This document shows, piece after piece, positions 50,038 to 58,900 of a stretch of DNA of 64,000 nt. The first letter of the stretch is position 1. Each line of letters begins with the position of its first letter. Made by a program: the position numbers and the translations under genes. Source of the DNA: an uncultured Sunxiuqinia sp. GTDB lineage: Bacteria > Bacteroidota > Bacteroidia > Bacteroidales > Prolixibacteraceae. The stretch spans positions 992,001-1,056,000 of the forward strand of contig NZ_OY782770.1 of NCBI RefSeq assembly GCF_963678245.1, written 5' to 3'. Under the pieces are notes generated by a model, which worked only from the letters and a program-made list of their open reading frames with translations, was not told the origin of the DNA and searched no databases.

Positions 50038-52602
50038 TTAATTGCGTGCGTGAATTAGCTCATCGAATGAGAGCTCGAATCGTTCACCATAAAGCTTTTC
50101 GTAAAGCACGACGAACTTCTCATAAGTATATTTTGCAGTATTGAGGTTGTTCTGAACGACCAATGCACGAAGCTTATAAGATAACGCCTGATCATTAATC
50201 GGATCGGTAAGCAAAATACGATCTGCCAGTTTTAAAATCAAATTGTGATCAAACTCCAGATCCAATCGGTGAATAAACTTTAGTAGATTGTCAACAATAT
50301 TATTTCCAACAAAACCTTTATAGTCGTCAAGCCAATCGTGGTCCTCATCTTTCAAAACCTCTCCAGCACGCACAATTTTATAAAAATCGGGATAAAATGT
50401 TGGCTCTTTCTCTTTATTCTCTTTTAATATTTTCAAGCACTCTACATAATCACAGTATACTGAATTTCCAAAATGAATATTCCAACAATCGACGTTAAAA
50501 ACAACTTCAACTAAATCCAGCCTTTCAAGAATAATCCGCAATTTCCGGATTGTTACGCCTCTACTATTTTTGGCATTTTGATAGCTCATTCCCGGCCACA
50601 AAATCTCTGATAGCTCCTTTGTTGAAATCCCTTTCTTCCGATGTTGCGAGTAGACCAGAATCGCTAAAAAGAGCTGCTTTATTTTTGGAGTAAACTGAGG
50701 TGTAACGTCATCTCCATCTTTATCAACTACCCGAAAATCGCCAAAAAGTTGGATGTAATTCCGCTCTGGATAGTCATTCTGGACATCCTCCAATTCTTTA
50801 AGTTTTTCTTTTGGAAGATAGCGTTTTCGTCCCAAACGCAAGGGAAGCTTCAGGTAGATCAGCAACAGCAAAAATAGCGCTAAAGTAATTGTCCCGATTT
50901 TCGATAATATCGGGTATCGTAAAAAAATATTCTTGCTTTGAGCCAAATCCACCAAATCTTTACTCAAACTCCAGATTTCTTCATCACCCAAAGTACGCGA
51001 CCAGATTACCAAGTCGTCAATCCGCCCCTTCATATGCGTACTGGCACTATAACCGGTCATGCCAACATAAATATTTTCGCGACCTTTATACGACGGATGT
51101 CCGAGCGAACGACTATCCAATTTACCGTCTACATAAATTGCTTGCTCACCCGTAAGTTTGTTGTAACGCCAAACCAAATGATACCATCGCCCTGCTTCTA
51201 TCGTTGTATTTCCCTGTAAATCATTGGCATAAAATCCGAAATACGGTTTTTGGTTTCGCAATACAAGGTGAATGGATTGTTGGTAAGAACTCCCTTTGGT
51301 TCCGATAATACTAATGTCACGCTCAGTAACATTATAGTCCTTTATTTTTATCCATGTTGAAACTGTGAAATCATGATCCCGGAGCTTCAAGTCTTCAGCT
51401 TTCGGCAGAATAATATAGCTATCCTTTTCAAAAACTGCGACCATGTCGCGTTGCTCATCATCTTGATATTGCATATCAACATCTTCACCATTAAAGCTGT
51501 TGATGCTATAATCCATTGAGCCGTTTTCAAAACTGTAATAGGCCTCCAACCCTTCCGTAATTTCCAATGGTATCGCAACAAAATGTTGCTGTTTGTTTTG
51601 TTCGGGCTCTTCAAAAACAACCGACTCCGGCTTAAACCGATATCCCGGGCTTTTAGGAGTTAAAACCAGAGTTTCTCCCGGTCCTACAGGAAAACTATAG
51701 TCGCCGAAGCTAAGACTATTTGTCCCTTCCCAACTCACGTAATTTAAAGGCTGTGCATTAAACGTGACCGTTCCTTTTATTGTTTTGAAATCTCGTAGTT
51801 GATACAGCACCTGCAGAATCCAGTCTTGAAAACGATCAAGCATAATAAAATTTGGAGTCTTTCCGGTGCTTTTCCAAACGCTCTTAATATGCTCAATTAA
51901 GTATGGATTCTGAGTTGTATTGAAAAATGATTCATCTGGCTGCCCGGCTCTTTTAGGAAAGTTATAGTCGTTATAAATCAATAAATTATTTTTAGCGTCT
52001 CCTTTTAAAAACTCACCGGCAAAATCTGGAGCCTCCAAAATTGAAAAATAAGGTTCAACCGCATAATCCCAGACATAGTGCAACCACTCGGGACTGTTTC
52101 GGTGTTGCTGCATCGTAAAAATAACAATTCGTTTCCCGGTCTCCATCATGTTCTTCAAGGTCGGCCACTCCTCCTCCTCATGAACATAGAGATAAGGCAG
52201 AATACCGGTCTCTCTAATAATCGTTGTTAACTCGTTCGCATTAACGTTAAAATCAAGAAATAAGGTCAGAATTTTATTCGGTTCGTCTTCAAGTACTTTC
52301 CGAATTACAGTCAACGGATCCTGTAAAGGTTGGTATCTCCCATAAGAATCACGCAACATCAACTGACTTTTCTGCCGATCCCATTCCAGATGAAATCGAA
52401 AACCTCCAACATTGTCATCAAGCAGCTCTGATATGGTTTTATTTTCTCGTGTTGTAGCATCAATTCCTGAAAAATTGGAAACCACAAATATACTTTCATC
52501 ATAATGCTTAAAAACAACATCTTCAGCTGCTTTTACAACTTGAAATATTATACAGAATGAAAATAAAAGAAGAATATATTTTATTGTTCGCTGTTCTATC
52601 AT
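50038..52602 (-). CDS. Transmembrane regulator: PLC-like and LamG sensor domains, winged helix and BTAD-like output
   Basis: An 854-residue protein. A signal peptide (KYILLLFSFCIIFQVVKA) is followed by a phosphatidylinositol-phospholipase-C-like region (about 30-275: SELLDDNVGGFRFHLEWD, KILTLFLDFN, GKRIVIFTM), whose first catalytic histidine is not seen. Residues 360-555 form a LamG/concanavalin-like domain (GLEAYYSFENGSMDYS, FTVSTWIKI, GRWYHLVWRYN, GRIDDLVIWSRTL). A single helix (about 567-588, IGTITLALFLLLLIYL) leads to a cytoplasmic winged helix (616-705: LFGDFRVVD, ISTKELSEILWPGMSYQNAK, TIRKLRIILE) and a BTAD-like helical tail. It resembles a one-protein trans-membrane sensor-regulator sensing an external ligand. 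It lies upstream of the cytochrome operon and probably controls it through the phased repeats. A TATCTTTG box lies at 52640-52647. Confidence 0.82.
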   Translation of the reverse strand: MIEQRTIKYILLLFSFCIIFQVVKAAEDVVFKHYDESIFVVSNFSGIDATTRENKTISELLDDNVGGFRFHLEWDRQKSQLMLRDSYGRYQPLQDPLTVIRKVLEDEPNKILTLFLDFNVNANELTTIIRETGILPYLYVHEEEEWPTLKNMMETGKRIVIFTMQQHRNSPEWLHYVWDYAVEPYFSILEAPDFAGEFLKGDAKNNLLIYNDYNFPKRAGQPDESFFNTTQNPYLIEHIKSVWKSTGKTPNFIMLDRFQDWILQVLYQLRDFKTIKGTVTFNAQPLNYVSWEGTNSLSFGDYSFPVGPGETLVLTPKSPGYRFKPESVVFEEPEQNKQQHFVAIPLEITEGLEAYYSFENGSMDYSINSFNGEDVDMQYQDDEQRDMVAVFEKDSYIILPKAEDLKLRDHDFTVSTWIKIKDYNVTERDISIIGTKGSSYQQSIHLVLRNQKPYFGFYANDLQGNTTIEAGRWYHLVWRYNKLTGEQAIYVDGKLDSRSLGHPSYKGRENIYVGMTGYSASTHMKGRIDDLVIWSRTLGDEEIWSLSKDLVDLAQSKNIFLRYPILSKIGTITLALFLLLLIYLKLPLRLGRKRYLPKEKLKELEDVQNDYPERNYIQLFGDFRVVDKDGDDVTPQFTPKIKQLFLAILVYSQHRKKGISTKELSEILWPGMSYQNAKNSRGVTIRKLRIILERLDLVEVVFNVDCWNIHFGNSVYCDYVECLKILKENKEKEPTFYPDFYKIVRAGEVLKDEDHDWLDDYKGFVGNNIVDNLLKFIHRLDLEFDHNLILKLADRILLTDPINDQALSYKLRALVVQNNLNTAKYTYEKFVVLYEKLYGERFELSFDELIHARN

Positions 52603-52639
52603 AGACTAATGACCATCCACCATCGAATTTATAATCTAA

Positions 52640-52647
52640 CAAAGATA
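52640..52647 (-). promoter_or_regulatory. -7 box of the transmembrane regulator gene
   Basis: Minus-strand TATCTTTG, a consensus -7 element 37 bp before the ATG at 52602; no TTTG at -33. Confidence 0.45.
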
Positions 52648-52724
52648 TAAAAAGGCTTGAATCATAACGATAGCATTTTAGTGCAGATTTAGCAGCGGAA
52701 TTAATCACATCAATTTGCGGATAC

Positions 52725-52757
52725 GTTGACGGCGGAGTCATATTTTTTCTATTTTTG
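52725..52757 (+). promoter_or_regulatory. Promoter of tRNA-Val
   Basis: GTTG (52725-52728) and TATTTTTG (52750-52757) are 21 bp apart; the -7 box lies 10 bp before the mature tRNA, the expected place for a tRNA promoter. Confidence 0.55.
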
Positions 52758-52767
52758 TGGTTCAAAG

Positions 52768-52842
52768 GGGTTGTTAGCTCAGTTGGTTTAGAGCATTACC
52801 TTGACAGGGTAGGGGTCACTGGTTCGAATCCAGTACAACCCA
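52768..52842 (+). tRNA. tRNA-Val (anticodon GAC)
   Basis: A 75-nt cloverleaf: acceptor GGGTTGT pairs with ACAACCC, D-arm GCTC/GAGC, anticodon stem TTACC/GGTAG with loop TTGACAG giving anticodon GAC, and T-arm CTGG/CCAG with the invariant GTTCGAATC. Discriminator A, CCA not encoded. It has its own promoter and terminator, so it is a separate transcription unit. It marks the left border of the SusC/D region. Confidence 0.97.
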
Positions 52843-52843
52843 C

Positions 52844-52882
52844 AAAAAGGCAGGAGTTTTCAAGCTTCTGTCTTTTTCTTTT
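52844..52882 (+). terminator. Terminator of tRNA-Val
   Basis: AAAAAGGCAGGAG and CTTCTGTCTTTTT form a 13-bp stem (two G-T pairs) around TTTTCAAG, followed by a T-rich tail. Confidence 0.85.
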
Positions 52883-53160
52883 CCCTCCAACATGAAAAAA
52901 TTGACATCAAATCTCATTCGAAAAAAGTAAACGGCAGAAAACTCGACTTGTCCTTACATTTTTTAAACAATGAACTGGCTAAATTGGGGTTTCTTGGGAG
53001 GTTTGACGAATACCTTGCAAATAATGAAATATTATTACCTCAAAAAGTCCTTTGGAAAGGTGTGTCGCCGAGTGAAAAAGTCGTTCGAAAAATTGTGAAA
53101 CGTTATTAACGAGGATCTAACTAAAAAGAAATATAAATCTTAAATCAAGACTTGATAAAA
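52883..53160. other. Unassigned stretch with a start-less open frame
   Basis: A plus-strand frame without a start codon ends at TAA 53107-53109. It reads like a protein C-terminus (LDLSLHFLNNELAKLGFLG and later VLWKGVSPSEKVVRKIVKRY), but I recognise no family. It may be the tail of a lost gene or chance. No RNA gene or repeat is seen. Confidence 0.3.
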
Positions 53161-53379
53161 CTAAAAAAACGAACATAGTGCAGCTAAATATAAGTGGAGT
53201 TGGCACGCTTGTTTTTTCTCCGAGCTAGAAAGCTGCAGGTCACAAAGGGTTTCTGTCGCAAGAGAGAAACGACTTCTTTTAAGTAATACAACAAAACGGG
53301 GGAATGTCTTCTGAACAACTTCTTCGGTGTCTTCCTTCGACTTCAATATGGAGAACAAGAAACGAATACAGCCGCTCAT
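53161..53379 (-). pseudogene. Remnant of an ECF sigma factor (region 2)
   Basis: The frame begins FLFSILKSKEDTEEVVQKTF, the region-2 motif of FecI-like sigma factors, but derails after about 35 residues and has no region 4. It is about 70 codons against about 185 for the intact FecI-like gene at 54170. It probably is a decayed paralogue of the sigma gene that starts 0.8 kb away on the other strand. Confidence 0.6.
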
Positions 53380-53556
53380 GGTGGCGTTCGAAAAGCGATT
53401 AAAACGTTGGTATCCCCTTTTTTAAATGCTTTAATGAGCTGTATATCCAAACTCTTACTGTTCAACCTTTCTTTGTCAAATTGAGAAATTATCGTTCTGC
53501 AGATATCGTACTTAATTATTAGAAATCCTTTTTTCAATCGTTATACTAAATTCTTC

Positions 53557-53889
53557 CTACGATGCTTTTGGTAAAATTGAAATAAGCTGGCTTTTCATCT
53601 CCCTAAAGATTAGGATAGCGATAACAAATGAAAGCACCAACCAAAACGATTGAGTAAAAACCAAGACACTCAAGCAATAAATAAGCAAAGCCAAGATAGA
53701 AGTCATCAACCCAAACTCCTTTTGCTGTTTGATTTTTCTGGAGATACTGAATACCAATCAGGAAGCCAAGAATCGATAATTCAACTAAGAAAAGGCAAAT
53801 CCTTCTGGATCAGCTATATATAAAACACACCCAATAATCCAACAAAAGTATATGTTGATCTGTTCCAAACAGCGAACTTTCGTCATCAT
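53557..53889 (-). pseudogene. Remnant of a small membrane protein, two in-frame stops
   Basis: From ATG 53889 (a second ATG at 53886) one frame runs for 111 codons to TAG 53557-53559 and is hydrophobic throughout (YFCWIIGCVLYIADPEG, then GLMTSILALLIYCLSVLVF and FWLVLSFVIAILIF), but it is broken by TAG at 53785-53787 and TGA at 53758-53760. The persistence of membrane-like sequence across both stops indicates a decayed gene of three or four helices. No family recognised. Confidence 0.45.
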
Positions 53890-54145
53890 CTAAATGATGT
53901 CGTCGTTGTCCTAATCCAATTAAAAAAGAAAAAAATAAGCAGAAAAAAAATTGACAATCTAAATTGGTATAATCCGCTCAATGTCCATGCACCTACGTTT
54001 TGTACAAAAACGTAGCTATGCTAATAAAATGAAATCAATATTGAAGGCGTGTTTAAGACATATTTTTTAAACGCTGGAAGAATATTCTGACCCAGAAATC
54101 TTATAGACTTCATCTTCACTTAAACTTTAGTAAACCTAAAGCGAA
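53890..54145. other. AT-rich intergenic sequence upstream of the FecI-like gene
   Basis: No coding frame, RNA gene or repeat is evident; a run of A-rich sequence lies at 53930-53955 and a TACGTTTTTGTACAAAAACGTA-like inverted repeat (CTACGTTTTGT / ACAAAAACGTAG) at 53993-54014. Confidence 0.4.
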
Positions 54146-54153
54146 TAGATTTG
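54146..54153 (+). promoter_or_regulatory. -7 box of the FecI-like sigma gene
   Basis: TAGATTTG matches TAnnTTTG, 17 bp before the TTG start; TTTA lies 17 bp further upstream in place of TTTG. Confidence 0.45.
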
Positions 54154-54169
54154 CTCACAAAAAAACAGG

Positions 54170-54727
54170 TTGAAAAGAAACAATTCAGATATAGTCATTT
54201 TCGAGCGGATCAAATCAGGAAATAGCGATGCATTAACAGCCCTATTCAACAAATATTATCAGCAAATATGTCGCTTTACGTTTCTATTTATTCCTGAAAA
54301 TAAAATTGTTGAAGAACTTACCGCGAATGTTTTTATCAACCTGTGGGAAACCCGTAAAAAAATTACCATCCACTCAAGTGTAAAAGCTTACTTGTACCAA
54401 GCTGCAAAAAATCAAGCCATATCTTTTCTACGGAAGAATAAAAACATGTTAACCCCATTGGATGATTTTTTGGATTTGCCTGACAGACGAGATCAGACAC
54501 CCGAAGCGATTTATATTGAGGGTGAACTAAACCTAGAATTTACCAAAGCCTATAAAAAACTTCCCAACAGGGCACAGCTCGCTTTTAAATTACACCGGCT
54601 AGACGGTCTGAAATACTCGGAGGTTGCTGAAATAATGAACATATCGATTGGTGCAGTTGAAAAAAACATCACGTCGGCTTTAAAAATTTTACACTCAGAA
54701 TTACACTCATATACAAAAGCAAACTAA
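54170..54727 (+). CDS. FecI-like ECF sigma factor
   Basis: A 185-residue ECF sigma factor: region 2 begins DIVIFERIKSGNSDALTALFNKYYQQICRF and runs to VFINLWETRKKITIHSSVKAYLYQAAKNQAISFLRK; region 4 reads LPNRAQLAFKLHRLDGLKYSEVAEIMNISIGAVEKNITSALKIL. The start codon is TTG, with no in-frame ATG near. It is followed by a FecR anti-sigma gene and then a SusC receptor with an STN domain: the classic trans-envelope set in which substrate binding to SusC signals through FecR to free this sigma factor and induce susCD. Confidence 0.92.
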   Translation: MKRNNSDIVIFERIKSGNSDALTALFNKYYQQICRFTFLFIPENKIVEELTANVFINLWETRKKITIHSSVKAYLYQAAKNQAISFLRKNKNMLTPLDDFLDLPDRRDQTPEAIYIEGELNLEFTKAYKKLPNRAQLAFKLHRLDGLKYSEVAEIMNISIGAVEKNITSALKILHSELHSYTKAN

Positions 54728-54817
54728 TTCCACAATTAACAGCTTTCTAACAAACTCTTAATTGTTCTGTATTCGGGTGAACGGCAAAAAACACGTCATA
54801 AGTGCAAATAAGCGTTT

Positions 54818-55840
54818 ATGACCAAAAAGGAAAAAATACGAATCATTCTTCGCCAGCTCAACAAGACCGCAAGTAAGCACGAAAGAAATAAATTCAGCAA
54901 TTGGCTTCTACAAGATTCCGATAATCTCGACCTGTATATTGAGATTAAAAACATTTGGCATACACCATTAACTAAGAGGCTCAGTTTCGATGATACTCAT
55001 GCAAAAATAAAACTGAATAAGGCAATAAAAAAAGAGCGAAGAAAAATCCAGTTGGCTACCTACTCAAGAACGATAGCTGCTGCATGTATCCTGCTTATTA
55101 TTATAGCCACATTTACTTATCAGCATTTAAAAGAGCCGCAACAAATTACGAAAAAAGAAAACCAAATACAATTGATAACCAAGCACTCAGAACTTGGAGA
55201 ACAGCTCCGTATCACTCTTCCCGATGCTTCTGTAGTCCGCTTAAATGCGGGAAGTTCGATTCAATTTCCAGCAAAATTTGCCCCAAACAAACGCCAGATC
55301 ACACTGTATGGTGAAGCTTTTTTTGAAGTTACCAAAGATGCCAACAGACCATTTGAGGTTAAAACAAACAACCTTACAACCACGGTACTCGGAACATCAT
55401 TCAATGTAAAAGCTTTTGAGCAAAAACAGGCAATCATTACGGTTGTCACCGGAAAAGTGAAAGTTGAAACAGAAAATAACGACAGCACCGACAAAATACT
55501 GCTACTACCAAATCAGCAGACGATTTACAACAAACAAGAAAATCACTTTAAAATGAAAGAAGTGGACTCCCAGCACTATTTTGCATGGACCACAGGAACC
55601 ATCCGGTTTAATAATGATCCGTTAGAGGAGGTTGTCGAAACATTAGAACGTTGGTATAATGTAAAAATTCTGCTCGATAAACATATTAAAAAATCGATGC
55701 GAATACAAGGAAGCTATACTAATAAAAAGCTGTACACCATCCTCGATGGCCTTGGATACATCTACAATTTAGATTGCAATTATACAGATGATAACATCAT
55801 TGTAATAAAACCAAAACCTCAAAATAAATTGCCTATGTAA
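54818..55840 (+). CDS. FecR-family anti-sigma factor
   Basis: A 340-residue single-pass inner-membrane protein. The cytoplasmic N-terminus (about 1-83) is a basic helical anti-sigma domain. One membrane helix lies at about 86-104 (TIAAACILLIIIATFTY). The periplasmic part contains the FecR domain (LGEQLRITLPDASVVRLNAGSSIQFP, then FFEVTKDANRPFEVKTNNLTTTVLGTSFNVKA) and a C-terminal DUF4974/STN-like domain (PLEEVVETLERWYNVKI). It holds the FecI-like sigma factor encoded 90 bp upstream and releases it when the SusC STN domain signals. Confidence 0.93.
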   Translation: MTKKEKIRIILRQLNKTASKHERNKFSNWLLQDSDNLDLYIEIKNIWHTPLTKRLSFDDTHAKIKLNKAIKKERRKIQLATYSRTIAAACILLIIIATFTYQHLKEPQQITKKENQIQLITKHSELGEQLRITLPDASVVRLNAGSSIQFPAKFAPNKRQITLYGEAFFEVTKDANRPFEVKTNNLTTTVLGTSFNVKAFEQKQAIITVVTGKVKVETENNDSTDKILLLPNQQTIYNKQENHFKMKEVDSQHYFAWTTGTIRFNNDPLEEVVETLERWYNVKILLDKHIKKSMRIQGSYTNKKLYTILDGLGYIYNLDCNYTDDNIIVIKPKPQNKLPM

Positions 55841-55868
55841 AAAGTTGGTAACCCATAAAACAAAAAAA

Positions 55869-55922
55869 CTCGCATCTGTGTGGTAGCTGATGCGAGCAAA
55901 ACAAAAGTTGTTTTTTTTAATC
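55869..55922 (+). other. Two hairpins between fecR and susC
   Basis: CTCGCATC/GATGCGAG (55869-55896) is a perfect 8-bp stem with a 12-nt loop; AAAACAA/TTGTTTT (around 55899-55915) is followed by a T-run and looks like a weak terminator. Together they may separate fecIR from susCD expression. Confidence 0.5.
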
Positions 55923-55941
55923 TATTAAGTTTTACAAAATT

Positions 55942-58900
55942 ATGAAAGTTAAACTATTAAAACAATTCATGTTTGTTTCTAAACGCATGTTTTATATTTT
56001 TTTACTGCAGGTAATTGCCCTGCAGCTCGTCAATGCCGGACAAATAAAAAGCCAGAGCATTGAGGACGTTAAAATTTCAGTCGGTCTGAATGAAGTTGGA
56101 CTTAAAGAAATTTTCGCAACAATTGAAACTCAAACTGATTTCGTTTTCATATACGATGCCAGTATTCTGGACAACGCCAACATCAGCTCGCTTGAGTTCG
56201 AAGACAAGCCTGTTGTTGATGTATTGAAAGAAGTTGCCAGCAATTTCGAATTGAGATTTCGGCAAATCAACAACACTATCTTTGTCAAAGAAGCAGATCT
56301 TCCTAACTCGAAACCAGCTGACGGCAGCACGAATCAGCCAACGCAATCCATCACCGGGAAGGTGACCGATAAAGGTGGGAATACACTTCCGGGAGTAACT
56401 GTTTTGGCAAAGGGAACAACCAACGGAACAGTTACCGACATAGATGGCAATTATCAGATTGAAATAGGCAATGATTTGAAAACACTAGTGTTTTCATTCA
56501 TCGGTATGGATACACAAGAGGTTCAAATTAATGGCCGGTCTATCATCAATACGCAGCTATTTGAGCAAACAACTTATTTAAATGAGATTGTGGCTGTAGG
56601 CTATGGCATCAAACAAAAAAAAGATTTGACAGGAGCCGTTTCAGTTGTAGACGTTGAAGAAATTTCCAGCACTCCTGTCGCAGGTGTCGATCAGATGATG
56701 CAAGGGCGAATGGCCGGGGTTAATGTAATTGGTGATTACGCTCCCGGTGGTGGTGTTTCGGTTCGCGTGCGTGGGTTCAGCACCATTCGCAACAACGATC
56801 CGCTCTACATTATTGATGGTGTACCCGTTGAATCAGGCATAAACATGATCAACCCAAACGACATTGAATCGCTACAAATCCTAAAAGATGCATCATCGGC
56901 TTCAATTTATGGCTCTCGTGCAGCTAATGGTGTAATCATCATCACAACAAAAAAAGGGAACAGCGATGCAGCAAAAATAAATTTCGACGCTTACGTGGGA
57001 GTTCAGAGCCCAACAAACACCATCCAACCGTTAAACGCTCAGGGATACGGAGACTTGCTTTGGCAAGCTCATTTCAACGATGGGAAAACCCCGGCAAGCG
57101 ATATCTATGGAAATGGAGCAAACGCCGTTATTCCAGAATTTCTCGATGCAAACAAACGCGTTCCCTCTGCCGATTTGAATTGGGTAGACGAAATTACTCA
57201 GGATGCCGTAGTTCAATCGTACAATCTTAATATTTCAAAAGGAAAAGAAGACGCAAGACATTCTTTCTCATTAGGCTATTTTGATCAGGAGGGAATCGTT
57301 AAATATACTGATTATAAGCGTGTATCATCTCGCTACAATTCGCAATACAAGTTTTTCGATCGACTGACCATAGGAGAGAATGTTTCACTATCGCATTCAT
57401 GGAGAAACTCAGCTACAACCAACCATATGCTTTCGAGCATAATTTATGGCGCTTACAAATATCCGTCGGTTGCTCCGACTCATGATCTGGATGGGAATTT
57501 CGCAGGTTCGTTCATCAACGATTCTGGTAACCCTCTGGCTAACCTGTACTACAATCGCGACAACACGCACAAACGACTGAAAATTTTCGGAAATGTCTTC
57601 GCCGAGCTGGAAATCATCGACGGACTTAAAGTAAAATCCAACTTCGGGGTTGATTATGGTAGCTATAACCGCCGAAGTTTCAGCCCAAAATATACCGAAA
57701 CAGGCGCTCAAAACCCGAAAACAATAAGCAGTTTGTCTACTTCCAACAATTGGAAATTTGATTGGGTTTGGACCAATACAATCAGCTATGTAAAGTCATT
57801 AAAAAAACATCAGATTGAGTTGATGGCAGGAACAGAGGCAATTGAGTCGACTTACGAATTCTTCGACGCTTCGCGCGAAGGATTTCCATACGAAGACAAA
57901 AACTTCCGTTATTTGAATGCTGGTGATGGAAGCAGTCAGAAGAATAGTGGTGCAGGCTCTCATTGGGCTTTAAATTCGTACATGGCCAAGGCCGACTATA
58001 CCTACGATAGTCGTTATCTTTTCTCGGCAACTTTTCGTCGTGATGGTTCATCGCGTTTGGGGAAAAATAAATGGGGAAACTTCCCTGCACTTTCGGCCGG
58101 ATGGCGTGTTAGCGAAGAAGACTTCTTTGACAGCAAAAAAATCAGCAACCTAAAACTTCGCCTAGGATGGGGACAAAACGGGAATCAAGATGTTCCTCCT
58201 TACGCAACAATCGAAAGTTACTATTCCGATGCCAACCACTCAAACTATGCGATTAACGGCGATCAATTTAGTGTTTCCAACGGATTTACATTGAGTAGAA
58301 ACGGAAATCCTGACCTTAAGTGGGAAACAACAACGCAAACAAATATCGGTATTGATCTTGGGTTTTTCGACAACCAATTCAACATTACAGCCGACTATTT
58401 CTACAAAAAAACAAAAGACTTGCTTCTGGAACGTCCACTTCCTACAATTGCTGGAGGAACCAATCAAACGGTTTGGGATAATGTTGGCGAAATGGAGAAT
58501 AAAGGATTTGAACTGCTGCTCGATTATCAGAGCAAAACAATGGGTGATTTTTCGTGGAATGCGAGTTTAAATATTTCGCACATCAAAAACGAGTTGACCA
58601 GCCTACCAGCTGACATTGAATTCATTGCTTTACCAAGTTCGTATTTGCACAGCGTAAACTTCGATCAGGAAACGTCTCGCTCTGAAGTCGGCCAGCCAAT
58701 CTCTTCGTTTTACGGGTATAAAAGTCTAGGCATTTTCAAAAGTCAGGCCGAAATTGATACACATAAAATACAACCCAATGCAAAACCAGGTGACCTGAAA
58801 TTTGAAGACACACATAAGGATGGCAAATTGGATCAAGACGACCGTGGCTTTATTGGTAACCCACATCCTGATTTCACCCTGGGGCTAAACCTCGGTTTTC

